Shown here in pieces: positions 1 to 7,413 of a stretch of 18,850 nucleotides of DNA. Position numbers and translations under genes: made by a program. The notes under the pieces were generated by a model. That model was not told the DNA's origin. It worked only from the letters and a program-made list of their open reading frames with translations, and did not search any database. The stretch's first letter is position 1; the number at the start of each line of letters is the position of its first letter. Source of the stretch: Hydrogenophaga sp. (GTDB lineage Bacteria > Pseudomonadota > Gammaproteobacteria > Burkholderiales > Burkholderiaceae); NCBI GenBank assembly GCA_025458545.1, contig JALOSH010000010.1:1-18850 (forward strand), read 5' to 3'.

Positions 1-275
1 GGTGCACTGGGTGCGGGGGTCGCAGGGGCGGATCCGTCATCGCCGCCGCCACAGCCCGCGAGGGGCAATGCGGCAGCAACGCCACCGAGGGCCCCGAGTT
101 GAAGGAAACGGCGGCGCGCTGGCGTCGAAGCCTCTTGCGGCGCAGAGGCAACGGCAAGCACTGAAGTCGCGGCATCTGCGGCAGCAAGGGCCGATGCCTC
201 GGTCAGGGAATGATGTGAAAGGTCTTGGCTTGGGCGTGACATGGCGTGGTCATGAATCAGCACAGGAAAACTCAT
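1..275 (-). CDS. Tat-exported lipoprotein, N-terminal part only (runs off left edge)
   Basis: An open minus-strand frame begins with ATG at 275 and stays open to the window edge, so only about 91 residues are visible. Residues 54-58 read RRRFL, a twin-arginine Tat signal, followed by a hydrophobic stretch (LGALGGVAAALPLAG) and a lipobox LAGC with the lipidated Cys at about residue 75. After it comes a Gly/Asp then Pro/Ala-rich linker. I infer a folded, cofactor-bearing or metalloprotein anchored outside the cytoplasmic membrane; the catalytic domain lies outside the window and cannot be named. The stretch of about 50 residues before the twin arginines is unusually long. A second in-frame ATG at 242 is an alternative start, and neither has a good ribosome binding site. 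The signal architecture makes chance unlikely. Confidence 0.7.
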   Translation of the reverse strand, partial: MSFPVLIHDHAMSRPSQDLSHHSLTEASALAAADAATSVLAVASAPQEASTPARRRFLQLGALGGVAAALPLAGCGGGDDGSAPATPAPSA

Positions 276-460
276 GCTGACAACGAATATCGACGCCGAA
301 ATGACAACCCAAGAAGTACTACGGCTATTCTTAACGCTCGTACTGACTCTGATGCTTCCCCCAGTCTCTTTGCCTCCGGGTCACCGCCAACAACGCGACA
401 CCGGGCCGAAGGGCTATGGCGCAGGCGAATGTCGATTGGGCCGATAACCCAAAACTCGGA
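276..460. other. Intergenic stretch between the Tat lipoprotein and the transposase remnant
   Basis: No convincing coding sequence is seen on either strand. It is less GC-rich than the surroundings and should contain the promoter of the minus-strand lipoprotein gene and one end of the decayed insertion sequence. I could not identify terminal inverted repeats or a target-site duplication by eye. Confidence 0.4.
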
Positions 461-1300
461 TCAATCCCAATAACGCACGGACTCACGCTCGAAGCAAATC
501 CGAACCTGCGGGCTGCTACCTAAACGCGTCGCAGATGTCTTGCGGTGACCTTGAACCACCCCAGCTTCGTTCGCGTTGCCGCCAGCTTCGTCACCGCCTT
601 CTTGAGATCGACGTCGGTCATCTCGTCAGGTTCGATGTCGAGGCTGTGGCTCGGAAGGCAGCACACCTCAGTGCGCTCGCCATTCGCGGCGAGCCACGCC
701 TTGACGGACTGCATGTGATGTACCCGCAGGTTCTCCAGTATCTGGAAGCTCTTTCGGTCGACGCCGCGAACCCGCCGCTTGAGGAAGTCCACCAGGATAT
801 CGACGCTCAGCCCCCCTCAAAGATCTTCCAGCGCATCTGGCCCCCTCTGTTTGTAGATCGCGGAGTTGACTGAACTACCGTGGCGCTTGTTGCTCACACG
901 CACGCAACGGCGCGTGACCTATCGACGCGTCGCCCCTGCGGCGCACGCAGTCGATGCGCAGCCCAATCTCGTAGCTACAACTGATCTCGGCGCCCTCGTT
1001 CTTTGCACGCGCTGTGATCGCTGAACAGTCCTGCTCCAGCCAGCTCTTCACCGCCGCAGGCGACTGCTCGTACGCCTTCCTCATCGGCTCGTGCGGCGGA
1101 AAACTCCACCGCTTCAGGTCCACCCCAACGCCACCCCCCTACAGGTTGATGCCGGAGCAATGCTTGATCAGCTTGCCCACGGCACCTCGCGTCGAGGGGG
1201 CGTACGACATCCTGAGCTGATCCGCCGTCTTGTCCGCGATCAGCTGGCGCCCCAACAGCTCCTGCTGCAGACCGGGCAGACGTCCGCAGCGTCTGTAGGT
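461..1300 (-). pseudogene. Decayed IS630-family transposase
   Basis: Pieces of an IS630-family DDE transposase occur in order on the minus strand but in different frames. They are a helix-turn-helix part (about 1291-1142), KAYEQSPAAVKSWLEQD (about 1080-1030), NKRHG (about 890), MRWKIFEGG (about 835), DFLKRRVRGVDRKSF then NLRVHH (792-710), DEMTDVDLKKAVTKLA (about 620) and a tail ending in SVRYWD at 461. A TAG at 1139-1141 interrupts it, and I count at least four frameshifts (near 905, 845, 815 and 525). Family members have Asp in GDETGLRSD and in ILDNLRVHH; here these read SYEIGLRID and ILENLRVHH, so two of the three catalytic acids appear changed. The N-terminal limit is uncertain. It is a dead relic of an insertion beside sdhB. 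Confidence 0.85.
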
Positions 1301-1417
1301 TGCAGTCGCTGTGGGTTGTCTCCCAAACTCTTCCCGAGAACCTCCGTCGCTGCTCCAGGATCCTCTTCTCCAAGGACAGAAAAGTCGTCGAGCCGCTCCT
1401 CGCAGCAGGGCACGCGG

Positions 1418-2116
1418 TCAGGTCGCACGGCGCACCATCATTTCCTTGATCTTTCCGATGGCCAATGCCGGGTTCAGCCCTTTGGGGCAAACGTCGGTGC
1501 AGTTCAGGATTGTTCGACACCGGAACAGCCGGTAAGGGTCCTGAAGATCGTCCAGCCGCTGGCCGCTGGCCTGGTCGCGACTGTCCACCAGGAATCGGTA
1601 GGCCTGCAGCAGCCCGGCCGGTCCGACGTACTTGTCGGGGTTCCACCAGTAGCTCGGGCAAGCGCTGGAGCAGCAGGCGCAGAGGATGCATTCGTACAGG
1701 CCGTTGAGTTCATCTCGGGCCTCGGGAGACTGCAGTCTCTCGCGCTCAGGAGGCGAGTCGTCATTCACCAGCCAGGGCTTGATGGAGTGGTATTGCTTGA
1801 AGAAGCCGGTCATATCGACGAAGAGATCGCGGATCACGGGAAGGCCGGGCAATGGCTTCAGCACCACGGTGCTAGGCAGTGAGCGCATGTTGGTCACACA
1901 GGCCAGGCCGTTCTTCCCGTTGATGTTCATGGCGTCGGAGCCGCAGATGCCTTCGCGGCAGGAGCGGCGGAAGCTCAAGCTCGGATCGATCGCCTTCAGG
2001 CGCATCAGTACGTCCAGCAGCATGCGGTCGGCGCCGCCGATCTCCAACTCCATCACCTGCATTCGAGGCTTCTCGTCAGCGTCTGGGTCGTAACGGAAGA
2101 TCTTGAAGGTGTGCAT
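1418..2116 (-). CDS. sdhB: Succinate dehydrogenase iron-sulfur subunit, isolated from other sdh genes
   Basis: The 232-residue protein matches SdhB, which passes electrons from the flavin subunit SdhA to quinone in complex II at the inner face of the cytoplasmic membrane. All cluster ligands are present: C53, C58 and C73 for the [2Fe-2S] cluster, the CILCACCSSACP motif (C143-C153) and the CRTILNCTDVCPKG motif (C200-C210) for the [4Fe-4S] and [3Fe-4S] clusters. Length and both termini (MHTFKIFRYDPD, IKEMMVRRAT) look complete. Normally it ends an sdhCDAB operon, but here no sdhA, sdhC or sdhD precedes it, and a transposase ruin follows within about 120 nt. It lacks a strong ribosome binding site. 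I infer a displaced or duplicate copy; whether it is expressed or needed is unknown. Confidence 0.93.
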   Translation of the reverse strand: MHTFKIFRYDPDADEKPRMQVMELEIGGADRMLLDVLMRLKAIDPSLSFRRSCREGICGSDAMNINGKNGLACVTNMRSLPSTVVLKPLPGLPVIRDLFVDMTGFFKQYHSIKPWLVNDDSPPERERLQSPEARDELNGLYECILCACCSSACPSYWWNPDKYVGPAGLLQAYRFLVDSRDQASGQRLDDLQDPYRLFRCRTILNCTDVCPKGLNPALAIGKIKEMMVRRAT

Positions 2117-2155
2117 TTTTCTCGGCGGGGAATCTTCAGACGCCAGCTCCTCCTG

Positions 2156-2179
2156 CCCCGAGGCGACAGCGGGGTTTTT
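2156..2179 (+). terminator. Possible rho-independent terminator, plus strand
   Basis: CCCCG (2156-2160) and CGGGG (2170-2174) can pair around a 9-nt loop and are followed directly by TTTTT (2175-2179). The stem is short but GC-only. It points rightwards, yet no plus-strand gene lies to its left, only sdhB on the other strand, so it may be a leftover of a lost gene or may limit antisense transcription. Confidence 0.4.
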
Positions 2180-2302
2180 CAGTTTCGAATCAGGTCGTCA
2201 TGGTCACTGGGATGGTCATCGTGAGGGCTGCAGGCATTCCCCCGGATGCCTAGCCTGCACGCAAGCAGATCTCGGCTTCTGTACGGCAGCGCACACAGGA
2301 GC

Positions 2303-2330
2303 GCGTTCATTGCGGAGATGGCATGAACGC
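2303..2330. repeat. 8-bp perfect inverted repeat, 12-nt spacer
   Basis: GCGTTCAT at 2303-2310 is mirrored by ATGAACGC at 2323-2330. The centre-to-centre distance is 20 nt, about two helical turns, which suits a dimeric regulator. It lies 70-100 nt upstream of the TetR gene. The function is inferred only from position and symmetry. Confidence 0.35.
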
Positions 2331-2347
2331 ACCCTATGCGCGTATGA

Positions 2348-2376
2348 TGGCAAGTATTCCGTCACTTACTTATAGT
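2348..2376 (+). promoter_or_regulatory. Probable promoter with overlapping operator-like repeat for the TetR-exporter operon
   Basis: TATAGT at 2371-2376 is a good -10 hexamer, and TGGCAA at 2348-2353 is a poor -35 at 17-nt spacing. Between them AAGTA (2352-2356) and TACTT (2367-2371) form an inverted repeat that touches both elements. This is a typical placement for a TetR-family autorepressor site. The next gene starts 26 nt downstream with an AGGGA ribosome binding site at 2392-2396. Confidence 0.35.
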
Positions 2377-2402
2377 CCTCAAATTTTCAACAGGGACTTG
2401 CC

Positions 2403-3002
2403 ATGAAAACCAGATTGCCCACCGAGCAACGACAGGCGGAGATCGTGGCGGCTGCACTGCAACTGGCCCGTGAAACCAGCCCGCAGTCGATCACCAGCAG
2501 TGACATCGCCTCAGCCATCGGCGTCAGCCAGGGCGCCGTGTTCAAGCACTTTCCCACCAAGGAAGCGATCTGGGTGGCGGCGATGGCGTGGGTGCACGAG
2601 AGCCTGCTGGCCAAGCTGCACGAAGCCGTGGGAGCACAGACCTCGGCCGTGCGGGCGATCGAAGCAGTATTCCGGGCGCATGTGGATTTCGTCGTCGCAC
2701 ATCCTGGCGCACCCAGGATGATCTTCCACGAGTTGCAGCAGCCCACCGATTCCCCGGTGAAACAGGAAGTCCGGGCGCTGCTTCAGGCCTACCGGCGGCT
2801 GCTGCGGAGTCAGTTCAAGCTGGGCATGAGGTCGGGCGAGTTGCCGACCGATCTCGATTCCGATGCCGCTGCCACGACGCTGGTCGGCATCGTCCAGGGG
2901 CTCGTGATGCAGTCGATGCTGACCGGCAAGACCACGGCGATGAAGGCACAGGCCGGGGCGGTGTTCGCCATCTACCTTCGCGGCATTCGGGCAGCAGCAT
3001 GA
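2403..3002 (+). CDS. TetR/AcrR-family transcriptional regulator
   Basis: The 199-residue protein has the TetR layout: an N-terminal helix-turn-helix at about residues 12-55 (ITSSDIASAIGVSQGAVFKHF, then PTKEAIW) and a divergent helical ligand-binding domain. The ATG at 2403 has an AGGGA ribosome binding site six nucleotides upstream. Its stop overlaps the start of the HlyD gene by ATGA (2999-3002), so it is the first gene of the exporter operon. By analogy with similar operons it probably represses its own promoter until a toxic or signalling compound binds; the ligand cannot be told from sequence. The family is certain; the regulatory target is inferred from position. Confidence 0.9.
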   Translation: MKTRLPTEQRQAEIVAAALQLARETSPQSITSSDIASAIGVSQGAVFKHFPTKEAIWVAAMAWVHESLLAKLHEAVGAQTSAVRAIEAVFRAHVDFVVAHPGAPRMIFHELQQPTDSPVKQEVRALLQAYRRLLRSQFKLGMRSGELPTDLDSDAAATTLVGIVQGLVMQSMLTGKTTAMKAQAGAVFAIYLRGIRAAA

Positions 3003-4189
3003 AGATCCCCACGAATGGGTTGCGCTGGCTCGGACTGGCCTCGCTGGCGGTGCTGCTGATCGCTGCGCTGGGCTATGTGGTCATGCGCTCCGGGCCACTG
3101 GCGCCGACGCGCGTGACAGTGACAAACGCCCAGGTCGGCAGCCTGTCGCCGTCGCTGTTCGGCATCGGCACGGTCGAGGCGCGACGCGCCTACCTGATCG
3201 GGCCGACGGCGGCCGGCCGGGTGAGCAAGGTGCTGGTGGATGTCGGCGACACGGTGGCGGCCGGTCAGTTGCTGGCCGAGATGGACCCGGTGGACCTGGA
3301 CGAGCGTGCCACCGCGCTGGAGGCCTCGGCAGCGCGGTCGTTGAGCATGGTCGCCGCGGCACAAGCGCAGCGGCGGGATGCGCAGGCGCGCAGCGATCTG
3401 GCGGCCATCACGGCGCGTCGCTACGTCGAACTCGGCGCACAGAACTTCATGAGCGCAGGCGCGGTCGAGGCCAAGCAGCAGGAGCAGGCCTCGGCCGATG
3501 CTGCCGTGGCCACTGCGGAGGCCAATCTGGCGGCTGCGCGGCAGGACACCCAACGCCTGGCTGCCGAGCGTGCAGGCCTGCGGCAGCAGCGTGACAACGT
3601 GCGCCTGCTGTCGCCCGCCGCCGGCGTGGTCATCAGCCGCGACGCCGAGGCCGGGTCCACCGTGGTGGCGGGGCAAGCCGTGCTTCGGCTCATCGAGCCT
3701 TCATCCTTTTGGATCCGGGTTCGGCTGGACCAGGGCCGTTCGGCCGGGCTGGCGGCCGGACTACCGGCCTCGATCGTGCTGCGTTCGAAGCCGGGCGCGC
3801 GCTTCTCCGGCAAGGTGGCTCGGGTCGAGGCCACCAGCGACAGCATCACCGAGGAGCGCGTGGCCCTTGTCTCGTTGGACACACTGCCCCAGGGCCTGTC
3901 GACCGGTGAACTGGCCGAGGTCACCTTGGCACTGCCGGCCACAGCCCCGGCCTTGCTGCTACCCAACGCTGCGCTGCAACGCCAGGTCCATCAGGTCGGC
4001 GTGTGGCGCATCGACGGTGGCAAGCCGAGGTTCACGCCGGTGCGCATCGGGCAGTCCAGCCTCGACGGCCAGGTTCAGGTACTCGAAGGCCTGAAGGCCG
4101 GTGACGAGGTGGTGGTGTACAGCGAGAAGGCGATCACGTCCGGCGGTCGCATCAAGATCGTCGACCAGCTCGCCGGCGGCCAGCCATGA
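2999..4189 (+). CDS. HlyD/MacA-type periplasmic adaptor subunit of an ABC exporter
   Basis: A 396-residue membrane-fusion protein. A single N-terminal membrane segment (about residues 10-28) is followed by a lipoyl half-domain (about 67-99, with GRVSKVLVDVGDTVAAGQLL), an Ala/Gln/Arg-rich coiled-coil hairpin (about 100-198), the second lipoyl half (about 198-232, with SPAAGVVISRDAEAGSTV) and C-terminal beta-barrel domains. Such adaptors bridge an inner-membrane pump to an outer-membrane channel. The start at 2999 overlaps the TetR stop, and its own stop overlaps the permease start, so translation is probably coupled. Many in-frame ATG/GTG codons exist upstream, but they lie inside tetR. No outer-membrane TolC-type gene is nearby; a shared channel encoded elsewhere would be needed. 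Confidence 0.9.
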   Translation: MKIPTNGLRWLGLASLAVLLIAALGYVVMRSGPLAPTRVTVTNAQVGSLSPSLFGIGTVEARRAYLIGPTAAGRVSKVLVDVGDTVAAGQLLAEMDPVDLDERATALEASAARSLSMVAAAQAQRRDAQARSDLAAITARRYVELGAQNFMSAGAVEAKQQEQASADAAVATAEANLAAARQDTQRLAAERAGLRQQRDNVRLLSPAAGVVISRDAEAGSTVVAGQAVLRLIEPSSFWIRVRLDQGRSAGLAAGLPASIVLRSKPGARFSGKVARVEATSDSITEERVALVSLDTLPQGLSTGELAEVTLALPATAPALLLPNAALQRQVHQVGVWRIDGGKPRFTPVRIGQSSLDGQVQVLEGLKAGDEVVVYSEKAITSGGRIKIVDQLAGGQP

Positions 4190-5394
4190 TCAGCCTGGCT
4201 GGCCGCGACATCCTGCATTCCTGGGGCAAATTCGTGCTCACCGGCATCGGCCTGGGCCTGCTGATCGGCGTGACGCTGACGATGGCCGGGGTCTATCGCG
4301 GCATGGTGGACGACGCGCGTGCCTTGCTCGACAACAGCGGCGCCGACCTCTGGGTGGTGCAGCAGGACACGCAGGGGCCGTACGCGGAATCATCCAGCCT
4401 ACGGGACGACGTGGTGCGCAGCGTGCGCGGCCTGCCGGGTGTGGCGCGCGCCGCCAACGTCACCTACCTGACGATGCAGGTGCGTGCGAGCGTGGGGAGC
4501 GACGCCGGCCGCGAAGTACGCGCCATGATCGTCGGCTTCGAGCCGGGCCAGCCGGGCGAACCCGGCTACCTGGTGGCGGGCCGGCACGTCACGCGCAGCC
4601 ACTACGAGGCCGTTGTCGACATGCGAACGGGCTTCACGCTCGGCCAGCGCATCCGCATTCGGCGCCACGACTACACGGTCGTGGGACTGACCCAGCGCAT
4701 GGTCTCGTCGGGCGGCGACCCGATGGTCTTCGTTCCACTCAAGGACGCGCAGGAAGCGCAGTTCCTGAAGGACAACGACGCCATCCTGAACGACCGCGTG
4801 CGCACAGCCGCCAACCCGGCGCTCAATCGGCCGGGCGTGCCCGGCCTGCTGGAGGCGATCCAGGCCTCGCAGGCCGCCAACCACAACGTCAACACGGTGC
4901 TGGTGCAAGTGCAGCCCGGTGTACCGGCTGAAAGCGTGGCCGAGCCGATACGGCGCTGGAAGCACCTGGAGGCCTACACCCGCGCGCAGATGGAGGAGAT
5001 CCTGGTGGCCAAGCTGATCGCCACGTCGGCCAGGCAGATCGGCATGTTCCTGGTGATCCTGGCCATCGTCAGCGCGGCCATCGTCGCCTTCATCATCTAC
5101 ACGATGACGCTGGGCAAGATCCGCGAGATAGCGGTGCTCAAGCTCATCGGCACGCGCAACCGCACCATTGCCGGGATGATTCTGCAGCAGGCGCTTGGGC
5201 TGGGGCTGATCGGGTTCATCGTCGGCAAGGTGGCGGCCACTTTCTGGGCGCCGATCTTCCCGAAGTACGTGTTGCTGGAAGTGAACGACGCACTGTTCGG
5301 ACTGGCCGCGGTGATGGTGATCTGTGCGCTGGCCAGCACGCTGGCGATCCGCGCGGCGTTGGCGGTCGATCCGGCCGCAGCCATCGGCGGCTGA
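4186..5394 (+). CDS. FtsX/MacB/DevC-type ABC transporter permease
   Basis: A 402-residue permease with the MacB-like plan. It has one N-terminal membrane helix (about residues 14-38), a large periplasmic domain (about 40-280) and three C-terminal helices (about 286-308, 330-352 and 366-390). The cytoplasmic segment KIREIAVLKLIGTRNRTIAGMILQQ, between helices 2 and 3, is the typical coupling region of FtsX-type proteins. Unlike MacB, the ATPase is a separate gene, as in LolCDE and DevBCA systems. Start ATG at 4186 overlaps the HlyD stop by four nucleotides, and the ATPase gene begins 11 nt after its stop. I infer mechanotransmission-type export of a lipid-like or hydrophobic compound; the substrate is unknown. 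Confidence 0.9.
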   Translation: MISLAGRDILHSWGKFVLTGIGLGLLIGVTLTMAGVYRGMVDDARALLDNSGADLWVVQQDTQGPYAESSSLRDDVVRSVRGLPGVARAANVTYLTMQVRASVGSDAGREVRAMIVGFEPGQPGEPGYLVAGRHVTRSHYEAVVDMRTGFTLGQRIRIRRHDYTVVGLTQRMVSSGGDPMVFVPLKDAQEAQFLKDNDAILNDRVRTAANPALNRPGVPGLLEAIQASQAANHNVNTVLVQVQPGVPAESVAEPIRRWKHLEAYTRAQMEEILVAKLIATSARQIGMFLVILAIVSAAIVAFIIYTMTLGKIREIAVLKLIGTRNRTIAGMILQQALGLGLIGFIVGKVAATFWAPIFPKYVLLEVNDALFGLAAVMVICALASTLAIRAALAVDPAAAIGG

Positions 5395-5405
5395 GGGCGC
5401 AAAGC

Positions 5406-6113
5406 ATGAGCGATGCTGGCATCCGCATCGAAGGCCTGCGCAAGCGCTACGGCGAAGGCGACGCCGCGGTCGACGCGCTGAAGGAGGTCAACATGGTAGT
5501 CTCACCCGGCGAGGTGGTTGGCCTGATCGGTCCCTCGGGCTCGGGCAAGAGCACCTTGCTGAAGTGCCTGGGCGCGGTCATCGAGCCCACCGCCGGACGC
5601 ATGATCCTCGGCGGACAGACCATCTACGACGATGGCTGGACGATCCGCGATCTGGGCGCGTTGCGCCGCGACAGCATCGGCTTCGTCTTCCAGGCGCCTT
5701 ACCTGATTCCGTTCCTGGACGTCACCGACAACGTCGCGCTGTTGCCCATGCTGGCCGGGCACCCCAATGGCGAAGCGCGCGCGCGAGCGCTCGAACTGCT
5801 GAAGGCATTGGACGTCGACCACCGCGCCAAGGCGCAGCCGTCCGAGCTGTCGGGCGGGGAGCAGCAGCGTGTGTCGATCGCGCGTGCCCTGGCCAACCGG
5901 CCGCCAGTGATCCTCGCCGACGAACCCACGGCCCCGCTCGACAGCGAACGCGCGTTGGCCGTGATCCGCATCCTCAACCAGATGGCGTCGCGCTACCACA
6001 CGGCCATCATCGTGGTGACCCACGATGAGAAAATCATCCCGACCTTTAAGCGGATTTATCACATTCGCGATGGTCGGACCGAAGAAGAGGCGGGGCAGGG
6101 ATTGAGCCTTTGA
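5406..6113 (+). CDS. ABC transporter ATPase (LolD/MacB/DevA type)
   Basis: The 235-residue ATPase shows all nucleotide-binding motifs: Walker A GPSGSGKST (42-50), Q-loop Gln at about 96, signature LSGGEQQRV (148-156), Walker B VILADEPT (168-175) and switch His at about 206 (VVTHDE). The D-loop reads APLDS where most relatives have GALD or ALDS, a minor deviation. It is the last gene of the TetR-HlyD-permease-ATPase operon and follows the permease by 11 nt, with a GAGGG-like ribosome binding site around the permease stop. It would drive the paired permease from the cytoplasmic side. Confidence 0.93.
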   Translation: MSDAGIRIEGLRKRYGEGDAAVDALKEVNMVVSPGEVVGLIGPSGSGKSTLLKCLGAVIEPTAGRMILGGQTIYDDGWTIRDLGALRRDSIGFVFQAPYLIPFLDVTDNVALLPMLAGHPNGEARARALELLKALDVDHRAKAQPSELSGGEQQRVSIARALANRPPVILADEPTAPLDSERALAVIRILNQMASRYHTAIIVVTHDEKIIPTFKRIYHIRDGRTEEEAGQGLSL

Positions 6114-6299
6114 TCCGGCCGCGCCCCTTCCAGCGCCAGTCGTCCCAGACCAGGATCGTGACCACATCCAAGACGGACTTGCTGGTGAGGGCATTGGCCG
6201 TGATGGCCGTGCCGCATCATCGGCGCGATGGCGCTTCGCGCGCTGCTGTAGGCCGGGATCGCGGGTGCAGCGTACCAAGCGCTCCGGCATCGCGATTGA
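6114..6299. other. Convergent intergenic gap, nothing recognised
   Basis: 186 nt between two converging genes. Short open frames exist on both strands but none resembles a known protein, and no clear hairpin with a T-run was found on either side. Confidence 0.4.
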
Positions 6300-6923
6300 T
6301 CAGCCGGCCGGTGCATGGCGGTGCTCGACGGCGATCAACGCAACGTCTTCGGCATGGTCGATCAGGATCGTTCGAACCCAGTCTTGCCACGCCTCGGCGA
6401 AGGCCTCGCGCGTTGCTGAACCCGCCTGCGGCGCCAGGGCCTCGCGCATCAGTTCCGACAAGCCGATGGGTCGGGGCACCGACTGCGGAAAGTGCGCCAG
6501 TTCGACCGATGCTCCGTTGTCCAGACGCGTGAATCGGATCTCGCCGGCCATGGGCACACCAAACCGCAAAAGCCCCCGCCGCGCGTAGCCGCCGCCAAGG
6601 CCCTTGAACCCGCCATCGTTTGCCGCCCCGGTGATCAGGCCCGCGACGCTGGCGATCACGCCGGCCACACCCTGGTCGATGGACTGGCACAACTCGACTC
6701 TCAAGTTGCCCCGCTCGGGTAGGCCATCAGGGTACAGGTGCGCCAGCGCCGTGCGTGTCATGAGCCACGCGCCGGCCACGGTCGGGCAAGAGTGCCCGGT
6801 TAGTTTGACCGCATCGAAGTAGCGGTATTCGATGTTTCCGTCCTCCGCTGCACCCAGCAACGCGGCCAGAGGGTCCGAGACAATTATCGGAGCCACGGCA
6901 TCAAAGAAAGCAGGCGTTTTCAT
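6300..6923 (-). CDS. Conserved protein with GHSCP motif, distantly FmdE-like
   Basis: I read a 207-residue soluble protein. Its landmark is LTGHSCPTVAGAWL (about residues 41-54), similar in shape to the HGHxCP motif of FmdE-type proteins, where His and Cys bind metal; this family link is tentative. A Gly-rich stretch NDGGFKGLGGGYARRG (about 102-117) and GEIRFTRLDNGASVEL (128-142) look conserved in relatives I recall from other nitrate-respiring betaproteobacteria, but I cannot name a function. The ATG at 6923 lies about 11 nt after the stop of the hemerythrin-like gene, so the two are cotranscribed; a GTG at 6932 is an alternative start. The context suggests a metal or iron-sulfur role in nitrosative stress. 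No membrane segment or signal peptide is visible. Confidence 0.7.
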   Translation of the reverse strand: MKTPAFFDAVAPIIVSDPLAALLGAAEDGNIEYRYFDAVKLTGHSCPTVAGAWLMTRTALAHLYPDGLPERGNLRVELCQSIDQGVAGVIASVAGLITGAANDGGFKGLGGGYARRGLLRFGVPMAGEIRFTRLDNGASVELAHFPQSVPRPIGLSELMREALAPQAGSATREAFAEAWQDWVRTILIDHAEDVALIAVEHRHAPAG

Positions 6924-6934
6924 GGCCGCCACGC

Positions 6935-7402
6935 TCAGGCGAGCGTCCCCCCGCGAATGGCCAGTCGCTGCCGCACCACCTGCCCGACCAGGATGGCCGC
7001 CGGATACATCACGGTCTCCTCGATCTGTGCATGCTCGACCAGCGCCGCGGCGAAAGCCACGACGTCGTTAAGGTTCGCACGCGCTGCCGCCTCGCTCAGC
7101 TTGCTCAGTGCGTCCACGATCCTGCGATGCTCCTCCCGCATTTGCGGCAACTCGGCCTCGAGCCGGTCAGTGCTTTGCAGAACCGCAGCCATCTCGGCAC
7201 TCACCTCGCCGCGCGCCAAGGCTCCCAGCAGGCCCAGCGGCGGCAGCGCGAACTCGTCTTCCTTGGCGAAGTGCGGCCGCATCAGACGAGCGACCGCCTT
7301 GGCTGCCTCACCGACTTCGCCCCCGGCCTGAGTCGCTCGACGCAGCCGTTCGTGAAGGACCTCGTGTTCGCTTTGCAAGGCTTGAGGGATGATGAACTTC
7401 AT
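6935..7402 (-). CDS. Hemerythrin-like HHE-domain protein
   Basis: A 155-residue helical protein with the spacing of diiron-binding hemerythrin domains: H13 and H17 in the first helix, H44 with E48 (HFAKE), H92 (EHRRI), and H124 with E128/E129 (HAQIEE). Such proteins bind O2 or NO or help repair damaged iron centres in nitrosative stress. The start is fixed by a strong AGGAG ribosome binding site (7409-7413) six nucleotides before ATG 7402, although the frame stays open upstream. It is followed closely by the GHSCP-motif gene and preceded by a ccoG remnant. A second hemerythrin-type gene lies at 10393. The family is certain; the exact role is inferred from the neighbours. Confidence 0.87.
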   Translation of the reverse strand: MKFIIPQALQSEHEVLHERLRRATQAGGEVGEAAKAVARLMRPHFAKEDEFALPPLGLLGALARGEVSAEMAAVLQSTDRLEAELPQMREEHRRIVDALSKLSEAAARANLNDVVAFAAALVEHAQIEETVMYPAAILVGQVVRQRLAIRGGTLA

Positions 7403-7408
7403 GAGAGT

Positions 7409-7413
7409 CTCCT
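7409..7413 (-). promoter_or_regulatory. Strong ribosome binding site that decides the hemerythrin start
   Basis: AGGAG on the minus strand sits six nucleotides upstream of the ATG at 7402. It marks this start rather than the longer in-frame extension that reaches to about 7540. Confidence 0.75.

Larger units (their letters stand above)
2117..2402. other. Divergent intergenic region between sdhB and the TetR gene
   Basis: About 286 nt without a credible gene. It holds a plus-strand hairpin followed by T5, an 8-bp inverted repeat (2303-2310 and 2323-2330) and a probable promoter with an overlapping inverted repeat in front of the TetR gene. No remnant of sdhA could be recognised. Confidence 0.5.

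Noticed and set aside
975..1691. Long minus-strand open frame of 238 codons
   Set aside because: It lies across sdhB and the IS630 ruin in another frame, and its sequence is Arg/Ala-rich with no family resemblance. It is a GC-rich shadow.
2588..2998. N-terminal extension of the HlyD frame
   Set aside because: It overlaps the TetR gene completely and has no similarity; the ATG at 2999 gives a correct membrane anchor and an ATGA overlap.
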